Shown: positions 16,212 to 25,085, counted from the first letter of the stretch. The stretch: 64,000 nucleotides of DNA from Palsa-459 sp963841965 (GCA_963841965.1 CAWJES010000013.1:62001-126000); one strand, 5' to 3'. A program made the numbers and translations. Notes: generated from the letters alone by a model not told the origin.

Positions 16212-17195
16212 TCAGGCCTGTCGGTAGTGGTCCCGCCAGATCAGCTTGTAGACGCGTGTCCACCTCGGGATGGATCGCAGCCCCGGGATGAACGGGAGGA
16301 ACATGAGGATCCCCGTGAGGATGATCATGGTGAACCAGACCATGGCGTCGGCGTTCGCCGCCCACGACGTCGAGTACGGCGGGATCTGGTAGAGCAGCGT
16401 GTAGAGCCACAGCCACGCCTGGCCCGGGAAGGCTCCCGTCTCGTTCATCATCCCCCACTGCTCGCCGCCCAGATTGCCTGCGGCACCGACGTTCGCGAGG
16501 TACTGGCCGTCGGCAAGGAAGAGCGAGGGCTTGGTGTAGTTCGTCGTGTAGAAGTCGCCACCGGTGATGAGGGCCTGGTCAAGCGCCCCGGACCGTGCCA
16601 TCTCCGTCTCGTACTGCATGATCGTCGAGACGGGGCCGTAGTTGCCCGGGGGCATGACGACCTGGCCGTTGACGTACTTGACGTTGTAGGTGATCGACCC
16701 GTCGGAGTTGGTGGTCGCCGCGTTGTTGGCGTACGCCGTCGACCAGGCCTGCTGCTGCTTGGCGCTCGCGGTCGCGTAGGTGTTCAGCGCCTGGTGCAGT
16801 GCTGGCTGGCCCGGCAGGCTGCGCAGCGGGTTGAGGACGAAGTCCTCCGCCGTGTTGATCGGGATCCGGACGCCGGTGATCTCGGGGAGTGCGATGGGTC
16901 CGATCTTCTGCGCGGCATTCGGCGTGTTCGTGTAGGGGGGGCCGTAGTTCGCGATGAACGAGGAGCCATCGAGCTCGGTCGCAGCCGTCGCGATGAAGTC
17001 CTGCGTGCTCTGGGTCGACCACTGCTTGATCGTGATCGCGTGCTCGTCCGGGGAGCCGAAGAACACGGCGAGGCCGAGCACGAGGATGCCGACCACCAGG
17101 AGGGCGATCGTGCCCTCCTTGATGATGTCGTAGGGGGCGTACTTGCCCTTCCATTCGCCGACGTCGCGATCCTGGTTGAACTTCTTGCGGCTCAC
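16212..17195 (-). CDS. Cytochrome b C-terminal-like subunit with a large extracytoplasmic insertion
   Basis: A 327-residue membrane protein coupled by a GTGA overlap to the cytochrome b N-terminal gene. It has a first helix at about 28-48, then a soluble insertion of some 200 residues rich in Asn, Thr and Ala, and two or three helices at about 245-310 ending in a basic tail (WTRVYKLIWRDHY). Gene order and the end helices suggest the counterpart of cytochrome b6f subunit IV. The quinol-oxidising PEWY motif is not visible; GQAWLWLYTLLYQIPP stands where it would be expected. Assignment as cytochrome b C-terminal domain is inferred mainly from context. Confidence 0.65.
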   Translation of the reverse strand: MSRKKFNQDRDVGEWKGKYAPYDIIKEGTIALLVVGILVLGLAVFFGSPDEHAITIKQWSTQSTQDFIATAATELDGSSFIANYGPPYTNTPNAAQKIGPIALPEITGVRIPINTAEDFVLNPLRSLPGQPALHQALNTYATASAKQQQAWSTAYANNAATTNSDGSITYNVKYVNGQVVMPPGNYGPVSTIMQYETEMARSGALDQALITGGDFYTTNYTKPSLFLADGQYLANVGAAGNLGGEQWGMMNETGAFPGQAWLWLYTLLYQIPPYSTSWAANADAMVWFTMIILTGILMFLPFIPGLRSIPRWTRVYKLIWRDHYRQA

Positions 17196-17872
17196 GGCGC
17201 CACCTCTGTCGTCGCAGCGGACGCCTCGGCCAGTTCGGCGGCTGTGGGGAACGGCGGGACGACACCCTTGCGCCGGACGAGCAGGACGTGCAGCGCGGTC
17301 AGCACGCACACGATGATCGGCATCAGGGTGATGTGCCACATGAGCATCTGGCCGAAGTTCAGGACGTTGAAGAAGGCACCGCCGCCCGTCGCGTTGATCC
17401 CGTCCTTCGCCTGCGTCCCGATCCACTGGGAGTCGAAGTTCGTCTGGGAGAGGTAGCCGGTGAAGGCCGTGACGATGGAACCGAGGAACGTCACGATCCC
17501 GAGGATCCACGTCAGCTGGCGGTGCCCGCGCCACGCTGCCATGAAGAACTTGCCCCAGAGGTGCACGATCATCGCGAAGAAGAACACCTCGACGCTCCAC
17601 AGGTGCATGGAGTTGATGAAGTGGCCGAAGGAGTTTGTGTGCCACCACTGCGGGCCGAAGATCGCGAGGATGCACCCCGTGGCGATGATGAGGACGAGGG
17701 CCGCGATGGTCACGACGCCGAAGACGTAGATCCAGGAGGCGACGTACGCAGGCTGGCGGTCCGGAAGGAGCCGGTCGGGGGGCAGGGCGTCAACGACGCG
17801 GCTGCGGATCTTCGCAGTCCACATGCCGGCGTCCTCAGGGTTGCCCGCTGTCTTGCTGGGCACCTCAGTCAT
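17192..17872 (-). CDS. Cytochrome b/b6 N-terminal subunit (diheme)
   Basis: A 226-residue membrane protein with four helices. Two pairs of histidines can act as axial heme ligands: SMHLWSVEVFFFAMIVHLW in helix B (14 apart) and MWHITLMPIIVCVLTALH in helix D (15 apart), the spacing seen in cytochrome b6. TGYLSQ and FGPQWWHTNSFGHF are further family-like turns. It would be the quinol-oxidising diheme core of a bc/b6f-like complex. The start ATG overlaps the upstream small gene by 8 bases, and its stop overlaps the downstream gene. No Rieske or cytochrome c gene is adjacent. Confidence 0.88.
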   Translation of the reverse strand: MTEVPSKTAGNPEDAGMWTAKIRSRVVDALPPDRLLPDRQPAYVASWIYVFGVVTIAALVLIIATGCILAIFGPQWWHTNSFGHFINSMHLWSVEVFFFAMIVHLWGKFFMAAWRGHRQLTWILGIVTFLGSIVTAFTGYLSQTNFDSQWIGTQAKDGINATGGGAFFNVLNFGQMLMWHITLMPIIVCVLTALHVLLVRRKGVVPPFPTAAELAEASAATTEVAP

Positions 17873-18074
17873 GTGCTTCCCCCTGCTCGGTCTTGTGCTT
17901 CGGGAACGGGATCAGGATCGCGGCGATGAACGTGACGATCATCAGGCCGATGACGATCACGTTCGCAACCGAAAGGTTGATCCAGTGCCAGTGGATGAAG
18001 TGGCCCGGATGGCTCAGGTTGAACACTGCGCCAAGAAGGCTGTAGAGGGCGGGAGATACCGCCGAAAGGTCCAT
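17865..18074 (-). CDS. Small single-helix membrane protein of the cytochrome b locus
   Basis: A 69-residue protein with one strong helix (about 36-58), preceded by a histidine-rich segment, HPGHFIHWHWINLS, and followed by a short basic tail. It overlaps the cytochrome b N-terminal gene by 8 bases, so it is probably a small subunit of the same complex. The ATG at 18074 follows a weak AGGT; a GTG six codons upstream is a possible alternative. I do not recognise the family. Confidence 0.7.
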   Translation of the reverse strand: MDLSAVSPALYSLLGAVFNLSHPGHFIHWHWINLSVANVIVIGLMIVTFIAAILIPFPKHKTEQGEAHD

Positions 18075-18118
18075 GCCGTAACCTGACACCACTACTTGGC
18101 GGTAACTAGGGACTTAGG

Positions 18119-18739
18119 TCACCGAATCCGCGTCCTGCCGCCCGAATCCTCTTTCGCCGACCGCTCCGACGCGCGGAACGCCGCCGCGGCCATCTCGTGG
18201 AGCAGCCTGCCCTCGTCGGCATCGTCAAGCAGCCGGTGGTGGTCCGCCACCGAGTTGAGGAGCCCGAAGACACCGTGGACCACGACCTCGAGCTCGGCGC
18301 GGGTGCGGCCCGGCGCGAGCTGCGCGAGGGCGTCGACCCACAGGTCGCCATAGGCGCGCTGCTGGCGACGCAGGCGACGTCGCTCGTCCTCCGCCAGGTT
18401 GTGGGCCTCCTGGTCGTACACCGTGATCAGGGCCGTCTGCGTGAGGGCGAACGTGACGTGTGCGCCGATGAGCCCGTCGAGGGCCGCGCGTGCGTCCGGG
18501 GACCGCGCGACGATCGTGCGTGCGTTGCCCAGCAGGGCGTCGACCGCGCGCTCGATGACCGCGACGAGGAGCTCCTGCTTCCCGGCGAAGTGCCGGTAGA
18601 TCGCGGCGCCGGAGACGCCAGCAGCGGCACCGATGTCATCGACGCCGACCCGGTGGTAGCCGCGCTCGGCCACGAGCACGGCGGTTGCCTCGACGAGCTG
18701 GTCGCGCCGCGCCGCGCCGCGAGGGGTCACACCGCCCAC
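18119..18739 (-). CDS. TetR-family transcriptional regulator
   Basis: A 206-residue regulator. The N-terminal helix-turn-helix reads QLVEATAVLVAERGYHRVG, DDIGAAAGVSGAAIYRHF and KQELLVAV, followed by an all-helical ligand domain. The start used is a GTG one base after the stop of the acyl-CoA dehydrogenase gene; an upstream TTG in the same frame would overlap that gene and is less likely. Co-transcription suggests that it represses the operon in response to an acyl-CoA, as is common for such pairs. A candidate operator lies upstream of the dehydrogenase at 19928-19937. Confidence 0.88.
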   Translation of the reverse strand: MGGVTPRGAARRDQLVEATAVLVAERGYHRVGVDDIGAAAGVSGAAIYRHFAGKQELLVAVIERAVDALLGNARTIVARSPDARAALDGLIGAHVTFALTQTALITVYDQEAHNLAEDERRRLRRQQRAYGDLWVDALAQLAPGRTRAELEVVVHGVFGLLNSVADHHRLLDDADEGRLLHEMAAAAFRASERSAKEDSGGRTRIR

Positions 18740-18740
18740 G

Positions 18741-19904
18741 TCAGTAGCTCTTGGGGAGGCCAAGCGAGCGCTGGGCCACGAAGTTCAGGATCATCTCGCG
18801 GCTCACCGGCGCGATGCGCAGGAGCCGCACGACGCCCCACAGGTCGGCGAGGCCGTACTCCGAGGCCATGCCGTTGCCCCCGAGCGTCTGGATCGACGCG
18901 TCGAGGCACCGGGCTGCCGCCTCTGCCGCCGCGTACTTGGCCATGTTCGCGGCCTCTCCCGCCTCGGCGCTCTGGGCGGCGTGGTCGTGGAGCCACGCGG
19001 CCCGCTGGGTCATCAGCCGAGCCAGCTCGAGGTCGATCTTGCCCGCAGCCAAGGGGTGCGCGATCCCCTGGTGGGCGCCGATGGAGACGCCGTCCCAGAC
19101 CTTGCGCTCCTTTGCGTAGGCGGTCGCGACGCCCAGCGCGTACCGGCTCACGCCGTTGCACAGCGAGGCGCTCATGATGCGCTCGGGGTTGAGGCCGTCG
19201 AAGACGACGTGGAGCCCCTCGCCCTCACCGCCCAGCAGGCGGTCATCGCGCACGGCGACCTCCTCGAAAAACAGCTGGAACTGCTTGTCGGGGAGCGAGA
19301 TCTCGACGGGGATGAGCGTCTTGGTGAGACCCTTCGCATCCGCGTCGACGATGAAGAGGCTGAGCCTGCCCCTGCCCGTCTCGCGATCGACCCCGGTGCG
19401 CGTGACGACCAGGATCGCATCGGCCTCGTCGACGCTCGAGATGTACGTCTTGGCGCCGTTGATGCGCCACACGTCGCCGTCAGGGGACGCTGTAGTCGAG
19501 ATCCGGTGGCTGTTCGATCCGGCGTCGGGTTCCGTGATCGCGAAGGCCATCTTCGAACCCGTCGCGAGCGCGGGGAGCCACGTGGACCGCTGGACGTCGG
19601 AACCGTGTCGCGCGATCAACTCGCCGCAGATCGCCGGCGACACCAGCGTCGTGAGCAGAGGGCACCCCGCGGCTGCGACCTCCTCGCCGACGATCGAGAG
19701 CTCCACGATCCCGGCACCGCCGCCGCCGAACTCCTCGGGCAGGTTCACACCGAGGAAGCCGTGCTGCGCAAGTGCGTTCCAGAGGTCGTCGACCTTCTCG
19801 CCGGCGCGCACGCGGGCGGCGAAGTAGCCGCGGCCGAAGGAGCGCGCGACATCGGAGACCGCTGCAGCGAGCAGGTCGTGCTCCTCGGCGCGGGTGAAGT
19901 CCAC
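18741..19904 (-). CDS. Acyl-CoA dehydrogenase
   Basis: A 387-residue FAD flavoenzyme catalysing alpha,beta-desaturation of an acyl-CoA. It shows the family signature AFAITEPDAGSNSHRI near residue 130, the middle beta domain, and the C-terminal helical domain with RLMTQRAAWL and QTLGGNGMASEYGLAD. The GTG start at 19904 follows GGGAGG closely (3 bases to the codon); the frame reaches to 20051, but that part is Gly/Pro-rich and lacks family similarity. It forms an operon with the TetR gene behind it. Confidence 0.92.
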   Translation of the reverse strand: MDFTRAEEHDLLAAAVSDVARSFGRGYFAARVRAGEKVDDLWNALAQHGFLGVNLPEEFGGGGAGIVELSIVGEEVAAAGCPLLTTLVSPAICGELIARHGSDVQRSTWLPALATGSKMAFAITEPDAGSNSHRISTTASPDGDVWRINGAKTYISSVDEADAILVVTRTGVDRETGRGRLSLFIVDADAKGLTKTLIPVEISLPDKQFQLFFEEVAVRDDRLLGGEGEGLHVVFDGLNPERIMSASLCNGVSRYALGVATAYAKERKVWDGVSIGAHQGIAHPLAAGKIDLELARLMTQRAAWLHDHAAQSAEAGEAANMAKYAAAEAAARCLDASIQTLGGNGMASEYGLADLWGVVRLLRIAPVSREMILNFVAQRSLGLPKSY

Positions 19905-19927
19905 GGTCCTCCCAGGTTCTGAATGTG

Positions 19928-19937
19928 AACGATCGTT
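19928..19937. promoter_or_regulatory. AACGATCGTT palindrome, candidate TetR operator
   Basis: A perfect 10-base palindrome lies 24 bases upstream of the acyl-CoA dehydrogenase start, inside the 194-base gap shared with the divergent two-component operon. AACG-n2-CGTT cores are common in operators of TetR proteins that control acyl-CoA genes. The regulator encoded downstream in the same operon is the natural candidate. Confidence 0.5.
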
Positions 19938-20098
19938 AGCATACGGAGAGCGCGGGAGGTCTGCCGGACCACCACCACCGCCGCCAGCTGGTGCTGCGAC
20001 GGCTTGCGGCAGGTGAGACCTGGGATCCGGCGATTTCCACAGGTGGCACACAGTGGATCCTCAGCATCAGATGAGACAGACGGGGCAGAGTTGGCTCC

Positions 20099-20812
20099 GT
20101 GACAACTGACACCGCACCCGCCCTGACCGCCCGCATCCTCGTCGTGGACGACGAGCCGTCGATCGTCGACGCGGTCTCGACGTCGCTGCGCTATCTGGGC
20201 TTCGATGTGACCGAGGCACGTTCGGGTCGCGAGGCCCTCGCCGCCGTCGAGGCGGAGAAGCCGGACCTGATCGTCCTCGACGTGATGCTCCCCGATGTCG
20301 ACGGGCTCCTCATGACGAGACGGCTCCGCGCAGAGGGCAATCCCGTCCCGATCCTGTTCCTCACGGCGCGCGACGCGACGGAGGACAAGATCGCCGGCCT
20401 CAACGCGGGTGGCGACGACTACGTGACCAAGCCGTTCGCGCTCGCCGAGGTCGTGGCGCGTGTCCAGGCGATCCTGCGCAGGACGGGTGACGAGGTGCCC
20501 GAGGGCATGCTCCGATTCGCGGACCTCGAGATGGACCAGCCGGCGCACGAGGTCCGACGCGCGGGCCAGCTGATCACCCTGACCGCGACCGAGTTCAACC
20601 TGCTGCGGTTCTTCCTTGAGAACCCGCGGCGGGTGCTGTCGAAGCCCCAGATCCTCGACCACGTATGGCACTACGACTTCGGTGGCGACGCCAACATCGT
20701 CGAGACCTACGTCAGCTACCTGCGCAAGAAGCTCGATGCCTTCGGACCACCGCTCATCCGCACGATCCGCCTCGTCGGATACACCCTCCGTGAACCGGAC
20801 GGGGATGCCTGA
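20099..20812 (+). CDS. Response regulator, OmpR/PhoB family
   Basis: A 237-residue regulator with a receiver domain (acidic pair VVDDEPS, phospho-acceptor in VLDVMLP near residue 61, threonine in FLTAR, lysine in VTKPF near residue 111) and a winged-helix DNA-binding domain (TATEFNLLRFFLENP, RVLSKPQILDHVW, ETYVSYLRKKL). All phosphorylation residues are intact. The start is GTG. The stop is immediately followed by the kinase GTG, so the pair is translationally linked. The ABC transporter downstream is the likely target. Confidence 0.95.
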   Translation: MTTDTAPALTARILVVDDEPSIVDAVSTSLRYLGFDVTEARSGREALAAVEAEKPDLIVLDVMLPDVDGLLMTRRLRAEGNPVPILFLTARDATEDKIAGLNAGGDDYVTKPFALAEVVARVQAILRRTGDEVPEGMLRFADLEMDQPAHEVRRAGQLITLTATEFNLLRFFLENPRRVLSKPQILDHVWHYDFGGDANIVETYVSYLRKKLDAFGPPLIRTIRLVGYTLREPDGDA

Positions 20813-22309
20813 GTGTCGCTGCGGTCCCGGCTTCTCGCGGCCGTCGCCGCGGTCACGATCATCGCGCTTGTCGCCGCGAGCATCGCGACGTACTCCCTGC
20901 TCTCCAACTTCCTGTACAACCGCGTCGACCAGACCCTGAACAGCTCTCGTCTGAGCCTCGTCTACGAGGCAGAGCACGGGATCACGATCGCCTGCACGCT
21001 CGGGGAGCGCCTGCATCCGACCCGACTGCCGAACGTCAAGCCGGCGCCCGGGACACGACGCGGGCCGCTCACCTCGGTCTTGACCGAGTTCGCCGAGGTC
21101 CGCGACAAGGTCGGGATCGTCGTCGGCGGCGCCGTCTGCCCCGCGTACGTCGACGGCAGGCCCTACCAGCCCGTCCTCGCGACGCACATCGACGTCCCCA
21201 ACTCATCGACGGGGGCGCTCGGGTTCGTCTACTTCAACGCGCCGGCCCAGGGAGACGGCGGACCGCTCTTCCGCGTCAAGGTGACCGAGCTCGCCAACGG
21301 CATCCAGCTCATCCAGGCGGTCCCGCTGACCGACACGCAGAGCACGCTGCACGACCTGCTGCTGATCGAGCTGGTTGTGTCGGTGATCGCCATCCTCCTG
21401 GCCGTCCTCGCCGCGTCCATCCTGGTGCGGGTGGGGCTGCGGCCCCTCGATGCGGTCGAGGAGACGGCCTCGTCGATCACGAAGGGCGACCTCGACCAGC
21501 GCATCGTGATCGAGCAACCGGGCACCGAGATCGGACGGCTATCGACCACGCTCAACGAGATGCTCGACCAGATCCAGGGAGCATTCGCATCGCGCGACGC
21601 GGTGGAGCAGCGGCTTCGAGACCGGGACCACCAGCTCCGCCAGTTCGTGGCTGACGCCTCGCATGAGCTGCGCACTCCCATCGCGGCGGTCTCCGCCTAC
21701 GCCGAGCTCTACGACCGCGGCGCGTCGGCGAACCGAACCGACCTCGACCGCATCATGGTCGGGATCCGGAACGAGTCGGCCCGGATGGAGCAGCTCGTGA
21801 ACGACCTGCTCACGCTCGCGCGGCTCGACGAGGGGGTTGTCGTCGAGCGCCATCCGGTCGAGCTGGTCGGTGTCTGTGCGCAGGCGATCGAGACGGCCCG
21901 GGCCGTCGGACCGCAGTGGCCGGTCTCGATCGAGGCGACCGAGCCCGTGGAGGCGATCGGCGACGCCAACCAGCTGCGTCGCGCCGTGACGAACCTGCTC
22001 GCGAACGTCCGGGAGCACACCCCCGAGGGGACGAGCACCGTGGTGCGCGTCTCGCGCGCCGGCGACCAGGCGGTCGTCACCGTCTCGGATGACGGCCCCG
22101 GCATGGACGCAGACGCCGTGGATCGCGCGTTCAACCGCTTCTACCGGGGCGACCCGTCGCGCTCTCGGGTGCGGGGCGGTGCGGGGCTCGGGCTCTCGAT
22201 CGTGCTCGCGATCGCCCGGGCGCACGGCGGGGACGTCTCGCTCGAGTCCACGCCCTCAGTCGGCACCACCGTGTCGGTGCGCCTGCCGATCGCGCACGAG
22301 GACTCATGA
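20813..22309 (+). CDS. Sensor histidine kinase
   Basis: A 498-residue membrane kinase. A first helix at about 7-30 and a second near 180-205 enclose an extracytoplasmic sensor domain of about 150 residues. A HAMP linker follows (LDAVEETASSITKGDLDQR), then the HisKA phospho-acceptor ADASHELRTPIAAVSAY near residue 285, and a HATPase domain with N box RRAVTNLLANVREHTP, VSDDGPGMD and GGAGLGLSIV. The start is a GTG directly after the response-regulator stop. The inducing signal is unknown; the sensor has two cysteines, which could form a disulfide. Confidence 0.95.
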   Translation: MSLRSRLLAAVAAVTIIALVAASIATYSLLSNFLYNRVDQTLNSSRLSLVYEAEHGITIACTLGERLHPTRLPNVKPAPGTRRGPLTSVLTEFAEVRDKVGIVVGGAVCPAYVDGRPYQPVLATHIDVPNSSTGALGFVYFNAPAQGDGGPLFRVKVTELANGIQLIQAVPLTDTQSTLHDLLLIELVVSVIAILLAVLAASILVRVGLRPLDAVEETASSITKGDLDQRIVIEQPGTEIGRLSTTLNEMLDQIQGAFASRDAVEQRLRDRDHQLRQFVADASHELRTPIAAVSAYAELYDRGASANRTDLDRIMVGIRNESARMEQLVNDLLTLARLDEGVVVERHPVELVGVCAQAIETARAVGPQWPVSIEATEPVEAIGDANQLRRAVTNLLANVREHTPEGTSTVVRVSRAGDQAVVTVSDDGPGMDADAVDRAFNRFYRGDPSRSRVRGGAGLGLSIVLAIARAHGGDVSLESTPSVGTTVSVRLPIAHEDS

Positions 22310-22407
22310 CGCCGCCGGCGATTCTGAGGGAGATCGCAGTGCGCTCTCATGGTCGTCTTATGCGCGGGGCATACGGTTCGTCCATGCACAACGACCAGGT
22401 TGCCTGA

Positions 22408-23811
22408 ATGGGAACCGTCACGCGCGGGACGAAGAACGCCTTCCGCAACACCATCCGGACGGTCTCGATCGTCCTGATCCTCGGGATCAGCTTCGCGCTC
22501 GCACTCGTCATGATCCTCTCGCTCCAGGCGGTGCGCCAGCGCATCAACGCGGTCTCCACGACGTCGGGCAACACCATCTCGGTGACCCCGGCCGGATTCG
22601 GTGGCTTCGGCTTCGGCGGCGGCAACCCGCTCACGGCCGCGAACATCGCGACGATCGAGGCGACGCCGCACGTCGTTTCGGTGACGCAGTCGGTCACGGG
22701 CAGGCTGACCAACCCCAGCACCACCTCGTCCGGCGGCTTCTTCGGCGGCGGGCCCGGAGGGTCGACGAGCTCGAACTCCACCACGAACCTCACCTCCCCG
22801 GTCGCCGGAGGGACGCTCGGCGGCGCATTCGGCGGCGGCAGCTCCACGACCGTCTTCGTGCCCCCGATTCGGGTCGTCGGGACGAACGAGCCGCTCGATC
22901 CGTCTGTGCTCGGCGCCTCGTCGGTGACCCTGGTGTCCGGCAAGACCATCGACGGGAACTCCTCGGACCTCGACGCGCTCGTCGGTACGTCGCTCGCGGC
23001 GAAGAACAACCTGAAGGTCGGCTCGACGTTCAAGGCGTACGAGAAGACGTTCACCGTCGAGGGCATCTACAAGACCAACAGCACGTTCACCGACGCGGGC
23101 CTCATCATGCCCATCAAGACCGTCGAGACGCTGTCCGGGGTGACGGGCCCGACCTCGGTGACGGTGACCGTCGATTCGATCGCGAACGTGAACTCGACGG
23201 CAGCCGCGCTGCAGTCGTCGCTCGGGACGAGCGTCGCGACGGTCACGGCCGGCACACCGGGCTCGCAGAACATCGTCTCGTCGTACGACTCGATCAAGTC
23301 GATCTCGCTCTACAGCCTCATCGGCGCGCTCATCGCCGCCTCGATCATCCTGCTGCTGTCGATGCTGATGATCGTGCGCGAGCGCCGGCGCGAGATCGGC
23401 GTCCTCAAGGCCTTCGGCTCCTCCAACGGGGGGATCGTGGGCACGTTCGTCACCGAGGCCCTCACCCTGACCGTGCTCGGCGGGGTCCTGGGTGTCATCC
23501 TCGGGGCGCTGCTCGCGAACCCGGTCCTCAGCGTGCTGGAGAAGTCGACCTCCACCAACACGGGCGGCGCGACGTTCACCGGCCGCTTCGGCGGCGGCCC
23601 GGGCGGTGCACCGGGCGGCGGGTTCGCGGCCCGCTTCGGCGGGGCCGGGTTCCGGCCCGGCGCGGCGATCAGCGACCTGCACGCGGCCGTCGGCCCGAGC
23701 ATCCTGCTCTACGGGATCCTGGCGGCGGTCGGGATCGCCCTGATCGGCAGCGCGGTGCCGGCCTACCTGATCGCGAAGGTCCGTCCAGCCGAAGTGATGA
23801 GGAGCGAGTAA
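22408..23811 (+). CDS. ABC transporter permease, MacB/FtsX type
   Basis: A 467-residue permease with one N-terminal helix (about 18-40), a large extracytoplasmic domain and three C-terminal helices starting at LYSLIGALIAASIILLLSML. The cytoplasmic loop VRERRREIGVLKAFGSSNG is the coupling segment of the family. Unusual are glycine/phenylalanine-rich patches in the exported parts, such as GGFGGFGFGGGNPL and RFGGGPGGAPGGGF, the latter between the last two helices. The ribosome site is weak (CAGG). The stop overlaps the ATPase start (TAATG). Confidence 0.9.
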   Translation: MGTVTRGTKNAFRNTIRTVSIVLILGISFALALVMILSLQAVRQRINAVSTTSGNTISVTPAGFGGFGFGGGNPLTAANIATIEATPHVVSVTQSVTGRLTNPSTTSSGGFFGGGPGGSTSSNSTTNLTSPVAGGTLGGAFGGGSSTTVFVPPIRVVGTNEPLDPSVLGASSVTLVSGKTIDGNSSDLDALVGTSLAAKNNLKVGSTFKAYEKTFTVEGIYKTNSTFTDAGLIMPIKTVETLSGVTGPTSVTVTVDSIANVNSTAAALQSSLGTSVATVTAGTPGSQNIVSSYDSIKSISLYSLIGALIAASIILLLSMLMIVRERRREIGVLKAFGSSNGGIVGTFVTEALTLTVLGGVLGVILGALLANPVLSVLEKSTSTNTGGATFTGRFGGGPGGAPGGGFAARFGGAGFRPGAAISDLHAAVGPSILLYGILAAVGIALIGSAVPAYLIAKVRPAEVMRSE

Positions 23812-24479
23812 TGATCACCGTGACCGACCTGACCAAGACCTTCAAGTCCGGTGACTCGACAGTGACCGCCGTCGACCACCTTTCGTTCACCCTCGGAGAC
23901 GGGCAGTTCGCGTCGGTCGTGGGGATGAGCGGGAGCGGCAAGTCGACGCTCCTCAGCCTCCTGGGTGGCCTCGACCGGCCGAGCTCGGGTGAGGTGCGGG
24001 TGGGCGACCTCGTGATCAGCGCGGGTTCCGACCACCAGCTCATCAAGTACCGCCGCGACACGATCGGCTTCGTCTTCCAGAACTTCAGCCTCATCCCGAA
24101 CCTGACCGCCACGGAGAACGTCATGCTGCCGATGGAGTTCGCCGGCGTCCGCAAGACTGAGCGCCGCGAGCGGGCGGTCGCCCTGCTCGAGCAGGTCGGC
24201 CTCGATGGCTCGAAGCAGCAGCGCCGCCCGTCCAGGCTGTCGGGCGGCGAGCAGCAGCGCGTCGCGATCGCGCGGGCGCTTGCGAACCGGCCGAAGCTGA
24301 TCCTCGCCGACGAGCCGACTGGGAACCTGGACTCGAAGACGGGCAAGCTCATCGTCGCGCTCCTCCGCGAGCTCAGCCGCTCGAGCGGGACCACGGTGAT
24401 CATCGTCACGCACGACCTCTCGATCGCGAAGGCGACCGACACGACGTTCACCCTGGAGGATGGGAGACTCGCGGCGTGA
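23811..24479 (+). CDS. ABC transporter ATP-binding protein, MacB/LolD type
   Basis: A 222-residue ATPase with Walker A GMSGSGKSTLL near residue 39, the family-specific FVFQNFSLIPNLTATENV, signature RLSGGEQQRVAIARAL, Walker B LILADEPTGNLDSKTG and HDLSIA. It powers the adjacent permease, probably as a mechanotransmission-type exporter of a peptide, drug or envelope component. It overlaps the permease by one base and the next gene by four (GTGA). Confidence 0.93.
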   Translation: MITVTDLTKTFKSGDSTVTAVDHLSFTLGDGQFASVVGMSGSGKSTLLSLLGGLDRPSSGEVRVGDLVISAGSDHQLIKYRRDTIGFVFQNFSLIPNLTATENVMLPMEFAGVRKTERRERAVALLEQVGLDGSKQQRRPSRLSGGEQQRVAIARALANRPKLILADEPTGNLDSKTGKLIVALLRELSRSSGTTVIIVTHDLSIAKATDTTFTLEDGRLAA

Positions 24480-25027
24480 GCGGCCCGAGTTTCCTGCCTC
24501 CCATCGACGACGAGGAGCCGGACACCGAAGACGCGGCGGGCGCCTCCTACGCGAGGAACGATCTCGACGCGGACCACTCCGCGAACCGGTGGCTGCTCGC
24601 GATCGGCGCCGTCGTGATCGTGGCGCTGCTCGCTGTTGTCATCGGCCTCGTGCTGCACGGGTCTGGCTCGGGTGTCCCCGCCACGTCCGGCGCACCCCAG
24701 TTCTCCGGTGCGCCGGGCGGTCAGTCTCCGTCTGGCTTCCAGGCATTCCGGAGCTGCCTCGAGCAGCACGGCTTCACGCTGCCCACCTTCGGCGCGCCCG
24801 GATCGAGGCCGCGCGGGACGTTCACGCCCGGTGCCCGCCCGGGCTTCGCGACGAACCCGAAGGCTGCCGCCGCCTTCAAGGCGTGCGCCGACCTGCGGCC
24901 CGCCTTCGGCGGAGGATTCGGCGGCGGGGGCATCGGCGGGGGCTTCAGTCCCGCCAACGGCCCGACGCTCGGCGGCGGCTCCACGGGAGCGAGCAACGCC
25001 AGCCTCGTCGTGCCCCAACGGGTCTGA
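24476..25027 (+). CDS. Membrane-anchored Gly-rich protein of the ABC operon
   Basis: A 183-residue protein with an acidic cytoplasmic N-terminus (about 38 residues), one membrane helix at about 39-60 and an exported domain. That domain has two cysteines in FRSCLEQHGFTLP and AAAFKACADLRP, a pattern like small exported proteins seen beside actinobacterial MacB-type transporters, then a Gly/Phe-rich tail (GGGFGGGGIGGGF). The GTG start overlaps the ATPase stop, so it belongs to the five-gene operon. It may act as the periplasmic partner or as a substrate sensor; I do not recognise a named family. Confidence 0.75.
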   Translation: MSGPSFLPPIDDEEPDTEDAAGASYARNDLDADHSANRWLLAIGAVVIVALLAVVIGLVLHGSGSGVPATSGAPQFSGAPGGQSPSGFQAFRSCLEQHGFTLPTFGAPGSRPRGTFTPGARPGFATNPKAAAAFKACADLRPAFGGGFGGGGIGGGFSPANGPTLGGGSTGASNASLVVPQRV

Positions 25028-25085
25028 CGCGAGGCCGACGGTGGCCCCGCGTGACGGTCGCCCTGCGCAAGGCAGGGGAGGTGGT

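Noticed and set aside
18740..18763. A TTG start giving a longer TetR protein
   Set aside because: It would overlap the acyl-CoA dehydrogenase end and has no ribosome site; the GTG one base after that stop fits the coupling style of the window.
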